64,000 nucleotides of DNA from Dermatemys mawii (Eukaryota; Chordata; Testudines; Dermatemydidae), in assembly GCA_007922305.1 (NCBI GenBank), contig ML677334.1:22651915-22715914 (forward strand). Reading direction: 5' to 3'. Positions 12,491-25,600 of this stretch are shown here, one piece after another. The position numbers and the translations under genes are program-made. The notes beneath the pieces were generated by a model. The model saw nothing but the letters and a program-made list of their open reading frames with translations. It was not told where the DNA came from and made no database searches. Each line of letters opens with the position of its first letter. The stretch's first letter is position 1.

Positions 12491-13734
12491 ATGCATTATA
12501 GTAATGTGTGACATAAAAGGTTTTATCACACTTGATAAGTGATGAAGCCTTGCTGAGTTATTCCCCTTTCTCCAGAAACTGATCTACTTGTGAGGGAATG
12601 GGGGCAAGACTGAGAGGGAGATACTTACCTTCTTTTCACCAGCTCTTCAGGTGTTATTTGCTAATACTGCAGATTCATTTGGGCATGCTTTTGATGAATG
12701 ATCTTGAGCAAGCTTTGTGTTTTTAATTTTTACATCATTTTTTATCCACCCTTGCCCTTTTTCTCTCTACTCTGACACACGCTTAGCTGTGAAATGACAG
12801 ACCTGTCACTGCTTCTTGAATTACTTTCTAGACCTCTTACTATTTCTTTATCCTCTGCATATATCTCCAAAGTGTCTGCTTTTATATCAGAAATTCTCCT
12901 AGTGCCTCTGCAGTCTGGCATTGACCTTCATTTGAGGAGGAGGATTTAAAAAACGGAAGTTTTAATGTCAGGATTTATAACAACAGTTAGGCTTTCTTTT
13001 AAAATGTGTCTTCTTTTAAAACACTTAAATCTGCAGCTTCTGTGCGTCTTTATTACCATCCCCTCTTTTTCAGAGTCTGTCCCTTCCTTTGCTCCTTTGT
13101 CCTTGATATTTTTATGAGGGTTGTGCCTGTTTTTTTTTCTATGTCGGAGATTTGAGAGAAATGATTTTCTGCGGCACTATACTGCTTGTCAGCTCTTTCC
13201 GATCCTGACTTTTAATGAACAGTTTAGTTTCTTGCCTTTGCTCTTCTTTCTCTACTGTTTTATTGCTGTGCTAGAGCTTTTCCAATGTGAACAAGGGAGT
13301 GCATAAAAGAAAGAGAAAGACAGGTAGAATTTCTCTCTTTCCTTCCTGAATAATTTTCTCAGCCTGTATTTATTCCTACCTCCTTTTTCTCCTTCCTTTT
13401 GAGCAGAAATCCCTATTGTTCTGGCCCTTGAGAAACTTAAAAATCTATGCCACATCCCTAAGTCTCTTCATCATGTTTTGTGTAGCTGTGTTATAACAAC
13501 AATAATACTTAGCATTTGCATACTTTCAACCCTGCTGCATAATCACTTTAATCACTTACATGTCAGCTTTATAACAATAATAGGTCATATCTGGAGACAG
13601 ACTGAGAATCCTTGACATGCCCTGAGTTTGGTGGAAGTTATGGTGCTTCAGAACTCCCTCAAGGTTTGGGTCCTTACTCACTTCTTACTGAATGTAGTGC
13701 TTTACATATGCAACACATTGTGTAAATGTTAGAA

Positions 13735-13865
13735 GCCAAACTCTGCCACCCACCCTTATTTTCATCTCGTAGTACCTTCCTCTGCAAATTACGCCCTTGA
13801 TTTTGATGAGGTCATTACCAGAGAAAGGTGCCACTCCAAGTGAGAAAGGGTGGCAGAATCTGACA
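13735..13865. repeat. Hairpin repeat, about 130 bp
   Basis: The outer arms gccaaactctgccaccc and gggtggcagaatctgac are inverted copies. The centre (cccttgattttgatgagg) is a decayed version of the TTGACTTCAATGG-type core of the other hairpins. Confidence 0.6.
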
Positions 13866-13904
13866 CTACTTAATGATCACAACACCCTTGTGAGGAACGT
13901 AAGT

Positions 13905-14045
13905 AAATGTATCTTCATTTTGAATTAAGAAGACAGAGGCACAGAGGTCAAGCCCAAGCTCAAGTAAGGGACAGTGGTGAGTTTAGAATTTGAGAGCCCC
14001 TGACTCCCAGTCCTATTCTCAGCGTTCTAGATCATGTTGCCTTGC
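13905..14045 (-). repeat. MIR-like CORE-SINE, antisense
   Basis: The order aagaagacagaggcacagaggtcaag, then agagcccctgactcccagtc and ctagatcatgttgcc, is the antisense of the MIR body. Upstream, tacttagcatttgcatac (13508) and acaacacccttgtgagg (13879) look like further parts of the same repeat type. Confidence 0.6.
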
Positions 14046-17000
14046 AGATAAGCCTGTGTGGAGTACATGCACCAATTTGTACATGCTAGAGGACAATATA
14101 CCTCTTACTGTAGGAAGTTGCTTAAGTACTGGTACCATGAGCATTTTTCCCAAGTCTGCCTGTATTAAGTAGCCATTTGAATGCTAGTAGCAGCAAGTAA
14201 AGATTCTATGGAGACAGTGTGAGCAATGCCTGTGTTACAGAGGTCAAAGAGCTGCATCATTCCTCCTTAGCCATTACTGTGTGATACACAGTACTATATG
14301 TGGAATACAGTGTTGAAAATGGTACCCTGGAGGGGGCAGGTTCCAGCATTCTGTGTATAGAGTTCTCTGTCTTTGTCATTGCTCTTTCCTTTGGCTCAGT
14401 GTAGACCTGGTTTATTAGTGCTAATTTTATTAGTGCATCTGCTTCATTTTTGTGATTATTAAATGCTTTCAGGGCTTTATAATGTAATTATTTCAGTTTG
14501 TTGATATAATTGAAGCCCAAATGAGTGTAGCCGGAAACATACTTTAGTTTAACCTGATAAAGCTTGAATAGCTAAACCAATTAATTTTTGTGCAACCTTG
14601 TGCTTATGTAACTTGTTCATTGGTTAAAACCTTATTTTCTGGTTCTGAAAACAGTGACGGATCCCTCTGTTATACCCCATTCCACCTTAAAGTCTTTAAA
14701 GGGAGTTTATGTTTTTTGGTTCTTGTACAATATAAACAGAAGTCACCCTAACTCTTTTGCCGGCTAGGGTGGAAAACGTTTCACGTCCCTTCCTCTTGTG
14801 TAGCTGAGCAAAACCCTCCTCCCACTCCCAAAGAAGCAGCAGTAGTAGAGTGGCACAGCAGTATGGTGTCCTTTGGAAGTTGGTGCCCAGAGAGACCACC
14901 GTGCTTGCCCACCCAGAGAACTAGCGTGAATATAAAGAATAACGTACCCATCCCAACTCCAGTATAAGGTTGCAGTTCTACCAAGGGATCCATTAATCAT
15001 GAGAATGACTTTGGGTTGTTTCTTCAGATCAACAGAATTTAAATATGAAATAACACTTTTAATTTGTAAACTAGTAATTTTAATTTTTTAAAAAAGTTAA
15101 AAGTAGCCTTTGGAACTACAGCTGACTCTGAGTCCTTCTGTCTACTTTTTGTGGTTTCAGAATCATGTTATCTTATATTTTAAGACCTCACACTTTAAAA
15201 AGGAGAGACTGACTAACAGAATGAAAAATAACTAAGTATTTTTCCCCAAATCTGTCATTTATGGACGGTTTAGATGTTGTTAGTAACATCAGTTAAAAAA
15301 ATGCAATACTTCAGCTTCTGTACTTTTGAAAAGGTGCGTTATTCAATATATTGTTAAAACATCTTGTCCCTCCAGTCTTTGCCTTTGTCCCCTTTTCTTC
15401 CCCTCGCTCTGGTTTCTTGCTCCTTTGTCATTTGTCCTTTCCCTTCTCCTTCTCTTTTGGTCCTTGTTTCATCCACTCCTTTGCACAACTCACTTGTTCA
15501 CATCACTCGTTATTCTCTTCCTTTTATTCTTCCTTCTGGGTGTCCTGAAGGTCCTTCCTCCTCTTCCTTTGGTGCCTCTTCTCTTATAGCCTTATTTGTT
15601 TTTAGCTGTTGTAAACCAGAGTTGGCCTTGCTATGGCATAGTGACATTTCTTGTGGTTGCAGGAAGTTTCTTATGTCTGAAGGGATAGATAGGAAACAGA
15701 ATTGTTCTTGGTGTGCTGATGCACCTCAGTGCTGGCTGGGATAGCTGCTCACAAAGAAATGATTCCTGTGTGTAAACTGAGGAAAAATAGAAACCCATAG
15801 ATAAGGCCAGATATCTCTCTTTGGGCCTGGGATGTGAGTGGAATGTTCAACTGGACTGGGTAGGGAGACAGAAGGAATAGTGGAGCTATCACCTCATCTG
15901 TGTGCTGGTAATCTGCAGAGAAGACTCAACCTCCATGGAAAGCCACTACTGCTGAGTAGCTAAGAGTCTGAGGAGGAAGAAACTGAGATTGGGACGGGGT
16001 CAGGAACAGTGCTTGAATTATGAAAATAAGTTGGGGGGGCAGATGGCTGAATGTCAAGTGGCTTGCTTTAACGTAAACGGTAGTGAGCAGTAACGGGACC
16101 ATAAGACAGAAGTGACGTAGCCCTAAAAGTAACAAAGGGGACTTGCTTTCCCAGACTTCCATGATTCAGGTATTAGCCAGGAAGCAGCTGTACTGTAGAC
16201 TTCTGCTACATCAGTGCTCCTTCTGATGCCTCAGTATCCGTGGAGAGCTCACGTGTGCTCTGCAGGTCCTTGGATCAAACCTTCCTGGGATTCCTGGAGC
16301 TGCAAAGCCATGGTTCTTTCCTTAACGTATCTCTAGTAGCAGGGTATAAATAGTTCTTAAGGTTAAGGGTCAGCAATCATGCCTGGTCCTAGAATGGGAG
16401 ACACAAGTGTGAGGAAAGTTCCTTGTATACATGTTCAATGACTTTCCACAGTCTGGCTCTAAAAATGAGAATACTCATTTTCCCAAGCTTGTGACACGTC
16501 TATCTTTTATAGTCTGTACGTCTAATAATGTGTTACTGGTTACGTTAATTAATTTGTTCTTGTCAGGTAAAGTAATAACTTACTATGTTCTTGTCATAGT
16601 TACAAAAGTGTCTATTTTACATGTTAATGGGATAGTCACAGTGGCATTAATAATGGGGATTTAAGATCCCCTTAAGAGGTTCTTGATGTTGGGTTACAGA
16701 GGTTTGTTGGAGCTCTTATCTTGTTCAATAGTATGATATCTAGATCTTCCCTTCAGCAGAAAACTGAAAATCTGAAATTTGATTCAGATTGAACCTGGTT
16801 TAAATTGTTAACAGCGTTAAATTTTCAAGGGTGCTTTAGTACAGTGGCAAGTTTACATTGCTATGCTTTGATCCAGTGAAGTATACCAGTCAAAGGTGCA
16901 AAGATATAATTTCCAGGCTTCTGTAGTGTTGGGTATTTTTTCCCCCATGATCTGTGTTGTCAAAATTCACAAACGTGATTCTGTTTTAGTTTTCTTTCCT

Positions 17001-17884
17001 CAATGTAAGTTCCAACACTAGAGGAGTAATAATGTAATACTGTATATATGGCACTTTGAAACATTGTCAGTTATTTTCCGTAATTAAAACTGAATTGGAA
17101 ATATCCACACCATTTCTGTTTATGTCTCTGATATGCCTTTCTGTTCTGTGATAAATATCAGGAACAAGAGAAATAAGGCTCAGGGGGGGAGTAGATGGCC
17201 CAGGGAATTAGTAATGGCATTGAGAGCCTTTCACGTCTAGGGGGCCATATTGAATCTGGCTTGGGTTGGTATTAACCAAAAGATATTGTCTGATAGCTGT
17301 TCAGTGACTTATGTGAAATGGATTTGTATTCTCAGGCCACTTTATATCACCAATCCCATCAGGACAATTGTCAGAGATCCATATGTTGGCCGTCTCAGCA
17401 TGGGTGCTGAAAACTGAATGGGCCTCAAGAGGCATGCTTCCAAGAACAGGGTGAAGACAATTTAGCAAGGTGGTATGGTGAAGCATGCACTGTGGTTGTC
17501 TGTTCTGTATCTGTTCGCTGGATAAACAGATGATGTCCGTAGCCCCAGCTGGCAAATGAGCACCTTTTACTAAATAAATTTTTAAACCAAAAAAAAAATC
17601 AGAATCAGTCTCCGAAAAGGAACAATTAGAAAGTCCTCAGCAAATCTCCACCAGTTAGATAACTTTTCCAGTGAGCTCTAACTCATTTTAGAAACCCACT
17701 GAAACATTCTGACCATTAGTTATTTCTTGTCAAATGTAAGAAATTAGAAATACATAAAATCTAACGTAAAGGAAGCATCATACAAAGTAGAGGAAATAGA
17801 GAAGTCCAAATGAATTCAGACTGGCAAAATGACTGCTCTTGTATATTAAGCAGGCCACGTCCCTGTTTCAGGAAAGTATTCCTA
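14046..17884. other. Intron stretch without a confident feature
   Basis: I see no exon. A pyrimidine-rich tract at 15360-15590 gives several overlapping open frames in all three forward phases, an effect of composition. Confidence 0.5.
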
Positions 17885-17944
17885 TTCAGGATAGCACTTA
17901 AACATGAGCTTAACTTTAAGCCCATGCTTAAGTACTGCCCTGAA
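17885..17944. repeat. Hairpin repeat (cttaagcatgg family), copy 1
   Basis: Arms ttcaggatagcacttaaaca and atgcttaagtactgccctgaa are inverted around cttaactttaag. Three related copies lie at 47046, 52385 and 60926. Confidence 0.65.
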
Positions 17945-18059
17945 TAAGGATGGACTTTGCACGTGTCCATCTGCTTTCCTGAAACAAATTCTCTCTTGCT
18001 TTCATATTTAATTTGATCTCTCTACTTATTCTCAAACTGTGGACCCAGACAAAGAGCAC

Positions 18060-18240
18060 AGGGTCTAGCCTGTCGGTAGAGCACTGGACAGGGACTGAAG
18101 AGACCTGAATTCTATTCCCAGATCTGCCAGTGGCCTGCTGCATGATTTTGGGCAAGTTAATTTTTCTTTTTGTGCCTCAGTTTCCCCATCTGTAAAATGA
18201 GAATCATAATATTTACCTTCTTTATAAAGTATTTTGACAT
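18060..18240 (+). repeat. MIR-like CORE-SINE, sense
   Basis: It reads tagagcactggacagggact ... gaattctattcccagatctgc ... gggcaagttaatttttc ... tgcctcagtttccccatctg, which is the classic MIR body order. Confidence 0.8.
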
Positions 18241-18341
18241 CTAATGATGGAAAGATTTATATAAGAGGTAAGTACTATTATTATTATTTTTTATATCACA
18301 ATTCATATCACCTGTGAATTTAGTCCTACATAACTATAAAT

Positions 18342-18627
18342 AAGTGGTGGGCAACTGGCCCATCAGGGTAACATTTTGCTGGTGTTGATCATCCACAGGG
18401 ATGGCCCCCCGCAGCTCCCAGTGGCCATCGTTCACCGTTCCCGGCCAATGGGAGCTGCGGGAAGCCCACTGCTTCCCACAGCTTTCCCTGGAATGGCAAA
18501 TTGTGGCCACTGGGAGCTTTGGGGTGCCATGCCTGCGGACAGTCAACGGCAAAATGTCTCGTAGCCCTCAATCGGATTACCCTGATGGGCCACATGTGGT
18601 CCGTGGGCCACAGATTGCCCACCACTC
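18342..18627. mobile_element. Non-autonomous hAT element
   Basis: Ends agtggtgggcaa and ttgcccaccact are inverted. The flanks ctataaat and ctctagat (8 bp, 6 matches) look like an aged duplication. The body is made of near-palindromic segments (gcagctcccagtggcca and its inverse). Confidence 0.8.
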
Positions 18628-18849
18628 CTCTAGATAAAGGTCTGTATAGCACAAACATTTTTTTTAGTTCACTTACATCCAGATGTACATGTGATCATAT
18701 TTAAAATTTTTGAGAAACAGCGAGTAAACAGTTTGAATTAACCTAGAGCGGCTCACTCATGAGAGAGCTGCCAAAACCTTAATGAAAAGACTATATGTAA
18801 TAACATGTCTAAGAACTTCATGGAAGAGTCAAATCATGATTTTTTTTTT

Positions 18850-19266
18850 CAACTGAAATTTTTCAGTTCAGCTGTCCCTCCCTCCTCTCTCCCTTCCCCG
18901 CGCCCGCACACACAGCGAGCAGGAGTCTTGGGGAGCAGTTCCAATGCAGAGGGCAGGGGCAGCACATGGCAGTGGAGGGAGGGACAGCTGAACTGCCAGC
19001 AGTTGATAGCCTGCTAGGTGGCTGCTGCACAAGGAACTTAGGGGAGCGAGGAGCTGATGGGGGGCTGCTAGTTCACCCTGGTTCCACCCACCCACCAGTT
19101 AGCTGCAACAGGCCGCTATTCCTGCAAGCAGTGGACAAAGCAGGCAGCTGCCAAATGGCGTTAGAAGGGAGCATTGCACAACTTTAAACTAGCATGATCC
19201 CTAATTGATCAGCAATGTAATAACGAAGCAACGTTAACTGCGATGACTTTAAGTGGGGAGTTCCTG
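18850..19266 (-). mobile_element. Tigger-like non-autonomous element, truncated at one end
   Basis: The right end, gactttaagtggggagttcctg followed by TA, matches the inverted terminus of the larger element at 50699-52276. The body (gcagttccaatgcagagggc and gggacagctgaactgcc) is the reverse complement of 50960-51060. The left terminus is missing. A ttcagctgtccctccctcc arm at the left mirrors ggagggagggacagctgaa. Confidence 0.65.
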
Positions 19267-19729
19267 TATCTACTTCAAGATGAATTCAGATTAGCAGCTA
19301 AGAGAGAGACGGCCAGAAAAAAAGTAAGGAAAACTTATTCAGGAAAGAGATGCTGATTGACTTATACATGATGATGATAATACCTGTAAAAATTTCATTC
19401 TTTTAGTGGTTATAGACCTAGTAGAGAGGATACCTGCATATGCTATTAATTTATCCTCTTATTTTCCAATAGTTTTTGCTTCTGTATTTTAGACCTAGTG
19501 ACTGATGCCATATGATGGTGTGAATAATAAATAATTTATAAGAGATAATTGTTATAACAACAGCATGTCTTTACATATGATCGTTATATCCTAGCCCCAG
19601 TCATGGGATGTGTGTCAGGTTTACAGGTTATATACCTGTCGTGGCAGGAGTTAAAACCTTCTGGCCCCTAACGATGACTGTTACAACGGTCATTTTGTAT
19701 GTTTTCAGCATATTGTATACGCGTTAACC

Positions 19730-19870
19730 CTTAATAATAGTACTTAGCATTTGTATAGTGCTCTCATCCAGAGACTACCAAAGTCCTTTACAGAGAAGGT
19801 AATTATGATTTCCATTTTACAGACGAGGAAAGGTGAAATCATTCATTCAAGGTCACTTGAGTCAGTGGCA
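19730..19870 (-). repeat. MIR-like CORE-SINE, antisense
   Basis: The order tagtacttagcatttgtatag, caaagtcctttacag, attttacagacgaggaaagg, caaggtcacttgagtcag is the antisense MIR-like SINE common in sauropsids. Confidence 0.65.
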
Positions 19871-20724
19871 TATCTTGGAATGTTATCTAAACTGTCTCTG
19901 CCTCCAAAGCGGAGCTGACTCAGAGAGCAGAATTTTGCAAAATTGTGTGTTCTAAAGTAGTTTCTACCTGTATAAAGAGAGCCAAGGAACTTGTCATGGG
20001 AGTACAGCATAATTTTCCAAGGAAATCTGAACAAAAGAGGCCATGATTGCAGTTTGGAGGAGGGTTTTTTGACAAAGTAAAATACTTTGTTTCACAAATG
20101 AAATGTGAGTTCTCTTCAAGGTCTGGTGCTTAGATTGACTGAAGTTTGTGTACAGGAGGAAGGACAAGGGAAATTGGACATTGTGTGACCCTTCTAATGT
20201 GGGATAAAAATATCAGAACAATGAGTACAAGGAACAGTGTGTTCTTGTTTTCAACAATGGGAATAATATTGCATCATGAAATATAATTTCATTTATCCAG
20301 TTAAAAGGTTATTAAACTGTTATCATGGTAAATAGGGCATTAACATTGAAAATGAATGTCACTGATATCCTTGGAACAAGTTCTTGCCGTTCCTTTAATA
20401 TCTCTTAAATGCTCAGCTGAATGTTTGTGATCGGTCTAAGATTTGTAGTTTTGGGAATTATATTATATGTGCATTCATAAAAAGTCTTTGAGAACATTGC
20501 TCATTTTAATGCTTACTTTGTCATAATATAATGTATTTCCTAAGAATATTGAATTAATGAACATCTTGCTGCATTACATACAGCTCTGTCCATCCAATTA
20601 AGTATTTTATATTGCTGCATTTGGAAACAAATTGCTTTCCCTCCCTACTTCTTCCTACTCTCCACCAAAGTCAACTCTAATTTAGAGATAATGTAGCTAA
20701 TTCTTCTTTGAGTGTTGGTCCCTG

Positions 20725-22056
20725 TTGTGTTCCAAGGAGCAATGGAATGTATTCCTCAACAATGTCAAGGGACTGTTTTTTTACTCAACTTACTTCCTCA
20801 CGCCCAAGAAGAAGGGCAGGTGGGGAGACCAGTTCTCAACTTCCACCACTTCAGCCACTTTATTCATAAGCTCAATTTTGCATGGTCAGATTTTCAATGA
20901 TAATTCAGTCTTCAGAAAATGGCATGTGGTTCATTGCTTCCGATAGGAAGGATGCAAGATGTCATGTCTATATTCATCCTGCCCACAGATGATTTCTCAG
21001 ATCTGTGGCAGGCTGTGACCATTTCCAGTACAGAGTGCAACCCTTCAGGATAGCTACTGCCCCCTCAATCTTTATCAAGGTAATTTCTGAGGTAGCAGCT
21101 CATGTCAGACCTCATCTTCCCATTTATCGACTACTGACTTCTCGCCGCCAAATCTATCCAGGAAGCTGTTATCCATCTTTATGATGTTCTGTCTCCTTTA
21201 CTCCCTGGGAGTCAGTGCAAACATCTAAAAATCTGTTCTTATCCCCATGCAATCTTTGAACTTTATCAGGGAAACTTTGAACTGTCTCATTATAAGGGCC
21301 TCTTTGCCCACAGACAGATTCCAGACCATGAATGATATCATAGCTCACTTCGCAAGCAGTCCTCAAGTAAAGCTCAAAACATGTCTGCCCCTGCTTGGCC
21401 ACATGGACTCATGCAATTGCATCACTCCTTTTGCAAGACTCCACCTTTGTTGCCTTCAAAAGTGGCTACAGTTGGTTTACTCCCCAAGCTGCCGTTCTGT
21501 GAACCTCATGCTAACAGTTTCTACCAAGGTACTGCCTTCCCTCCTACGTGGACAAATCTTTATTACATATATGTAGGGATCCCCTTTCTCTCCTCTTCAC
21601 CGGGCAAGATCATCATTACAGACTTGTCCCTACTAGGCTGGAGAGCCCATATGGGCAACCACATGGCAGAGGAAATGTGGAGATCTTCAGAGGCCAGAAT
21701 GAACATCAGTGTCCTGGAACTGTGGGTGGTATGGAAGCCGTGCGAGTCCTTTCTTCCTTTTATCCTCTCTCACCGTGTCCTCAGAATGTCAGACAATACA
21801 ACAACAGTCTTCTACATCACCAAACCGGAAAGTGAGATCTGCCTTCCTGTGTGCAGAGGCAGTCAATCTCTGGAACTGGTGCATCAGCAAGGAGATCACC
21901 CTGTCTGGAGCCCACCTTCCGGGAATGCTGAATATGCTCGCAGATTCTATCAGCAGAGACTTTGTGATCGACCCTGACTGGGAACTTCACAACTCAGTGT
22001 TTCACGACATTGTCACCCAATGGGGGACCCCAACCAGGGAACTGTTTGTTTCCTAG
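20725..22056 (+). pseudogene. DIRS reverse transcriptase-RNase H remnant (copy 1)
   Basis: RT begins near FLTPKKKGRW, and SLNFIRETLN with SLPTDRFQTMNDIIAH marks the RT C-terminal part (21247-21400). The expected YLDD box at 21123-21134 reads FIDY and is followed by a TGA where a tryptophan is usual, so the polymerase is dead. RNase H follows in 21381-21977: IIITDLSLLGW, then VLELW, then MSDNTT supply the D-E-D residues. Near 21825 the frame shifts and continues as LWNWCISKEITL, LADSISRDF and DWELHNSVFH to a stop at 22056. At least three frames are needed to read it through. Confidence 0.82.
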
Positions 22057-22374
22057 ACCAACAGCAAGTGTGCCACATACTGTTCCAGGGGATCCCTAAA
22101 GTACTGCTTCCAGGGCGATCCTCTCCGGTCAGACCAGTTCAACTATGTCTTCCTCCACTATTGCTTCTGCCATGAGCTCTAAGCAAATCCAACAGGATGG
22201 GGCGATAGGCCAGAAAGAGGAGATCAGGATGACTAAATAGTTTTGGTTCCCCAACTTTCTGCACCTGTTGTCTTGTCCCCCAGTTACCCTCCCAGTATTC
22301 TTGACCCAGTGCAATGGCAGGATGAGACACCCCAATTCACTACTGCTTCACCTCTGGGTGTGGTATTTGGATGA

Positions 22375-23436
22375 TTGTTAGCTCTAGATCAGATATGCTT
22401 CTTGGCTGTGCGAGACATCCTCTTTAATAGCAGAAAGGACTCCGCCAGGAAATGTTACCAATCAAAATGGAAACACTTCTCATTCTGGACACAGCAGAGA
22501 AGCATTCTACCAAAAGCTATAGGTACCCCACTTATCCTAGACTATATCCTATCTTTCAAGACACTGGACCTATCCCTCTCTTCCTTGCAAGACCAGTTGG
22601 CAGCTATCAGTATATTCCACCTCCCTGCTGAAGGCTACTCTGTTTTCACACACTTGCTAACAACTCTAATCTGGAAAGGCCTGATAATAATCCCCCCACC
22701 TGCCTCAGAACTTGAATCTCGTTTTTTTGGTTCTGACATGGTCCATCTCTGAAACCTTAGCAACTTGCTCCATGTCCCGCCTCTCCAAGAAGGTAGCCTT
22801 TCTCGTAGTCATCTTATCAAAAGAAGGGTTAATGAATTGGTGCAATGATGGCAGACCCTCCATACATTGTATTTCACAAAGATAAAGTTTCTTTACACCT
22901 ACACCCCAATTCATCCCTAAAGTGGTTTCAGAATTTCATCTTCACCAATCCGTTCACTTACCTGTACTCTTCCTGAAACCACAAGCTTGTCTACAGAGGA
23001 GTATATATCTAGGGAGTACATCCACTCCCTACATGTTCGACAAGACTTGGCCTTTTACCTGCAGAGAACAAAACCATTCAGAAAGTCCCCAAAGCTATTT
23101 ATCACTATAATGGAGAGAGTCAGAGGTCACAGCGTCTCCACCAGAGAATTTTGAAATGGATATATGGTTCCATTCTACTTTTCTATCAGCTCTCAAACCT
23201 CCTGCTCTCCCATGAAGGTACGAACACACTCCACAAGAGCCCAAGCCATGACTGTAGTATCTCTTCAGGATGTACCCCTCGTACATATGTGTAAAGCGGC
23301 CACATGGAGCTCTTTCCACATGTTTGCAAGACATTTTGCTGTTGCCTTATTTGAGACGGCAGTTCTCTGCTCAACCCTACCATTCTCATCCTCATTCCCT
23401 CCACCAGTTAAGTACTGCTTGTCAGTCATAGGATAG
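22375..23436 (+). pseudogene. DIRS tyrosine recombinase remnant (copy 1)
   Basis: The N-terminal SAM-like part reads YQSKWKHFSFW and SLQDQLAAISIF. It then stops at 22752 and continues in other frames (KKVAFLVV about 22790; VVSEFHLHQSVHLPVLF 22922-22980). The C-terminal catalytic part (23164-23436) has THSTRAQ, an intact HxxR, and KAATWSSFHMFARHF, where phenylalanine sits at the position I expect to be the tyrosine nucleophile. Several frameshifts and stops break it. Confidence 0.75.
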
Positions 23437-24569
23437 GAACCATCACTCGAGGAAAAAGAAGAAAAGGTTATTTATCTGTAAATGAAGGTTTTCAAGATGT
23501 ATGATCCCAATCCGTATTCCACTACTTGCCCTTCTTCCCCTCTACTTTCAATCTTATTAGGTTCACCATGGAGAAGTAACAGAAGAGGCATTCGGTCTGC
23601 CCAACCATTTATCACCTCAGTTGCAAGTACTGTGCCAGGGCTGATGTGTGGGCCAACAGACACTACTTTCAGATTCTCCAACTCTGGACACATGCTGTAC
23701 ATGCATAACCTACATTGTATGGGGATCACACATCTCAAAGAACCTCCAGATACAGGTAAGTAACCTCCTTTTACTGCAGCTTGATTTTAAAAAAGTCAGT
23801 ATGCTGTTCTTCTGAATTTTGCTGCAGTCATAAAGAATTAAAGTTGCATCAAAATAGCAGCCAAAGTAGATGTATATGACAATATTGATGATGGTGGTAG
23901 CAATGAAGGGAACAAGGCATTCAGTGAACCAAAGGAGACTCTCACTTACCCCAGAAAAAGCAAGTGTATCTTCAGTGGAGTTAAACCAACGTTAAAGCAG
24001 TACAAGTGAGAAGAGAAACTGTCCCACTGTTATTAAAAATTCAGCACATTTAAAAATGTCAAAATAAATACATATTTTAGAATTGTGTTTACATTTTCAT
24101 ATAAATTTGAGAAATCAGTGCAAAATTGAGAGATACAGTCAAATAAGTTGCACTTATATAGTTCTTTAGGATCCTAAAACATTTAAAAACTGTTTGTAAA
24201 TGCAGCTACATGGAGCCACAATTGGGCTGAAATGCTGGAGCTATTTAGTAGCACACATCAGCATTACAGGAAGTGTTAGAACAGGAAGTAACAAAAGAAT
24301 GTTACGGCCAACTGAAATTAGACGGAGAATTTAGGGGGACAGAATGTAATTACGAAACTGGAAATGGGCTTAAAATATCCTTTCTGTTGGTGAAATGCAT
24401 CATGATATCTTTAACTGCTACAAATAGTCAGATCTTGGTTTGTATCTCATCTAAATGAGGGACATAGTGTCCCTTAATTCCCTTGTAGGACATTGTTTCA
24501 ATATACACTGAGATGTAAATATCACCCACTTAACTACCATAACCCAAAACAAGACTGAGGACTTCAGAG

Positions 24570-24830
24570 ATTTGCCTTCAATTCCTAGATCTGTTACTGA
24601 CTTCTGACCTTGAGCAAATAATTTAATCTCTCTGCCTCACTTTCTCATCTGTAAAATGGGATATATAGTTCTTATTTTCTCCCACCCTTTGTCTGTCTTG
24701 TCTATTTAGGTTGTAAGCTCTTCGGATCTCTTACTGAGTGTATGTTCAGTGCCTAGCACAGCCTGGGGTCCCAGATTCATTTGGAACCTGCATGCACTGA
24801 TGTAATACAAACAATAGTTATTCCTGCAAT
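24570..24830 (+). repeat. MIR-like CORE-SINE, sense, nearly full length
   Basis: The body (gacttctgaccttgagcaaat ... ctcactttctcatctgtaaa) is followed by the tail (gttgtaagctcttcggatctc ... gtgcctagcacagcctgggg ... gatgtaatacaaacaatag). It links the body and tail fragments seen separately elsewhere. Confidence 0.75.
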
Positions 24831-24972
24831 ACCTGGATTTTCTCAGGAGTCCTAGCCAAGTACTGACCAGATTTGATTCTCTTTAACAACGAGTTGGCTC
24901 TTGTGGGTACTGCAGCATTTTACTCGGTGGCCCGAAAGCAATACCATACCTGTGAAAGAATGACATCTATCC

Positions 24973-25600
24973 TGTGACACTGCACCCCATATTCTTCACA
25001 GTGATATTATTATGATATAATTATGGGATAATGATGCTACATTTTGTGCGAGACAGGTCATGTGAGGTGCCATTGGAAAAGTTATGATTAGCTGAATATG
25101 ATTATCTTATTTGTATGCATGTATCATTGTTGTATCTGAAGATATGAATATTGACTAGAGAGCTTTACTTCAAATGGGCTTACTCTGGAAAACACCCACA
25201 GCCAGCCTTTCAGATACAACAATGAAGAAGCTAAACGGGGCTGATTGTCCATTAGCAAAGAGAGTGGACTGTGGAAGAGCTTAACCTTCCTGTGGACATT
25301 TTGGCCAGCCTGTAAGCAGTGGCTGCTATAACATTGGAAGGGCATGTGACCAGACCACATGTCTCTGGACTCCATCTTGGGATGTAAGTATTTTGCCCCA
25401 AACTGGTCTGGGAACCAAGTTTTGAAACAAGGGTTCCCGCCATATGCTAAAGCTATAAAAGGCAGAGAGTTAACATCATCTGTTGTTCTTCACTCCCCAC
25501 ACACAAGACGACTCCTGGAAACACCTGAGGAACAAAGACTGAACTGGACCCAGACTAAAGGGAGTTCTAGCCTGCTCCACCAAGCATCTGCTAAACATGC
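24973..25600 (+). mobile_element. Partial LTR of the 27085 family
   Basis: It starts tgtgacactgcaccccatattc, close to the minus-strand LTR start at 5751, and shares ttatttgtatgcatgtatcat with 27220. Its promoter area has gctataaaaggcagag (TATA at 25454-25460). After about 25560 similarity to 27085-28239 fades; no poly(A) part or TG...CA end was found, so it is truncated or a diverged subfamily. The right boundary is approximate. Confidence 0.6.

Larger units (their letters stand above)
20697..23778 (+). mobile_element. DIRS-type retrotransposon, copy 1, degraded
   Basis: A short leader (cttctttgagtgttggtccc) leads directly into a reverse transcriptase remnant, then RNase H, then a tyrosine recombinase. 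The 3' region (tcaagatgtatgatcccaatc ... acaggtaagtaacctcc) corresponds to the end of copy 2. This RT-RH-tyrosine recombinase order is the hallmark of DIRS elements, which integrate by recombinase rather than integrase. The gag-like first ORF is absent, so the copy is internally deleted or rearranged. Confidence 0.85.

Noticed and set aside
15326..15744. Overlapping open frames up to 126 codons
   Set aside because: They occur in all three forward phases over a pyrimidine-rich tract and give low-complexity Pro/Ser/Phe/Leu peptides without any family motif or splice context.
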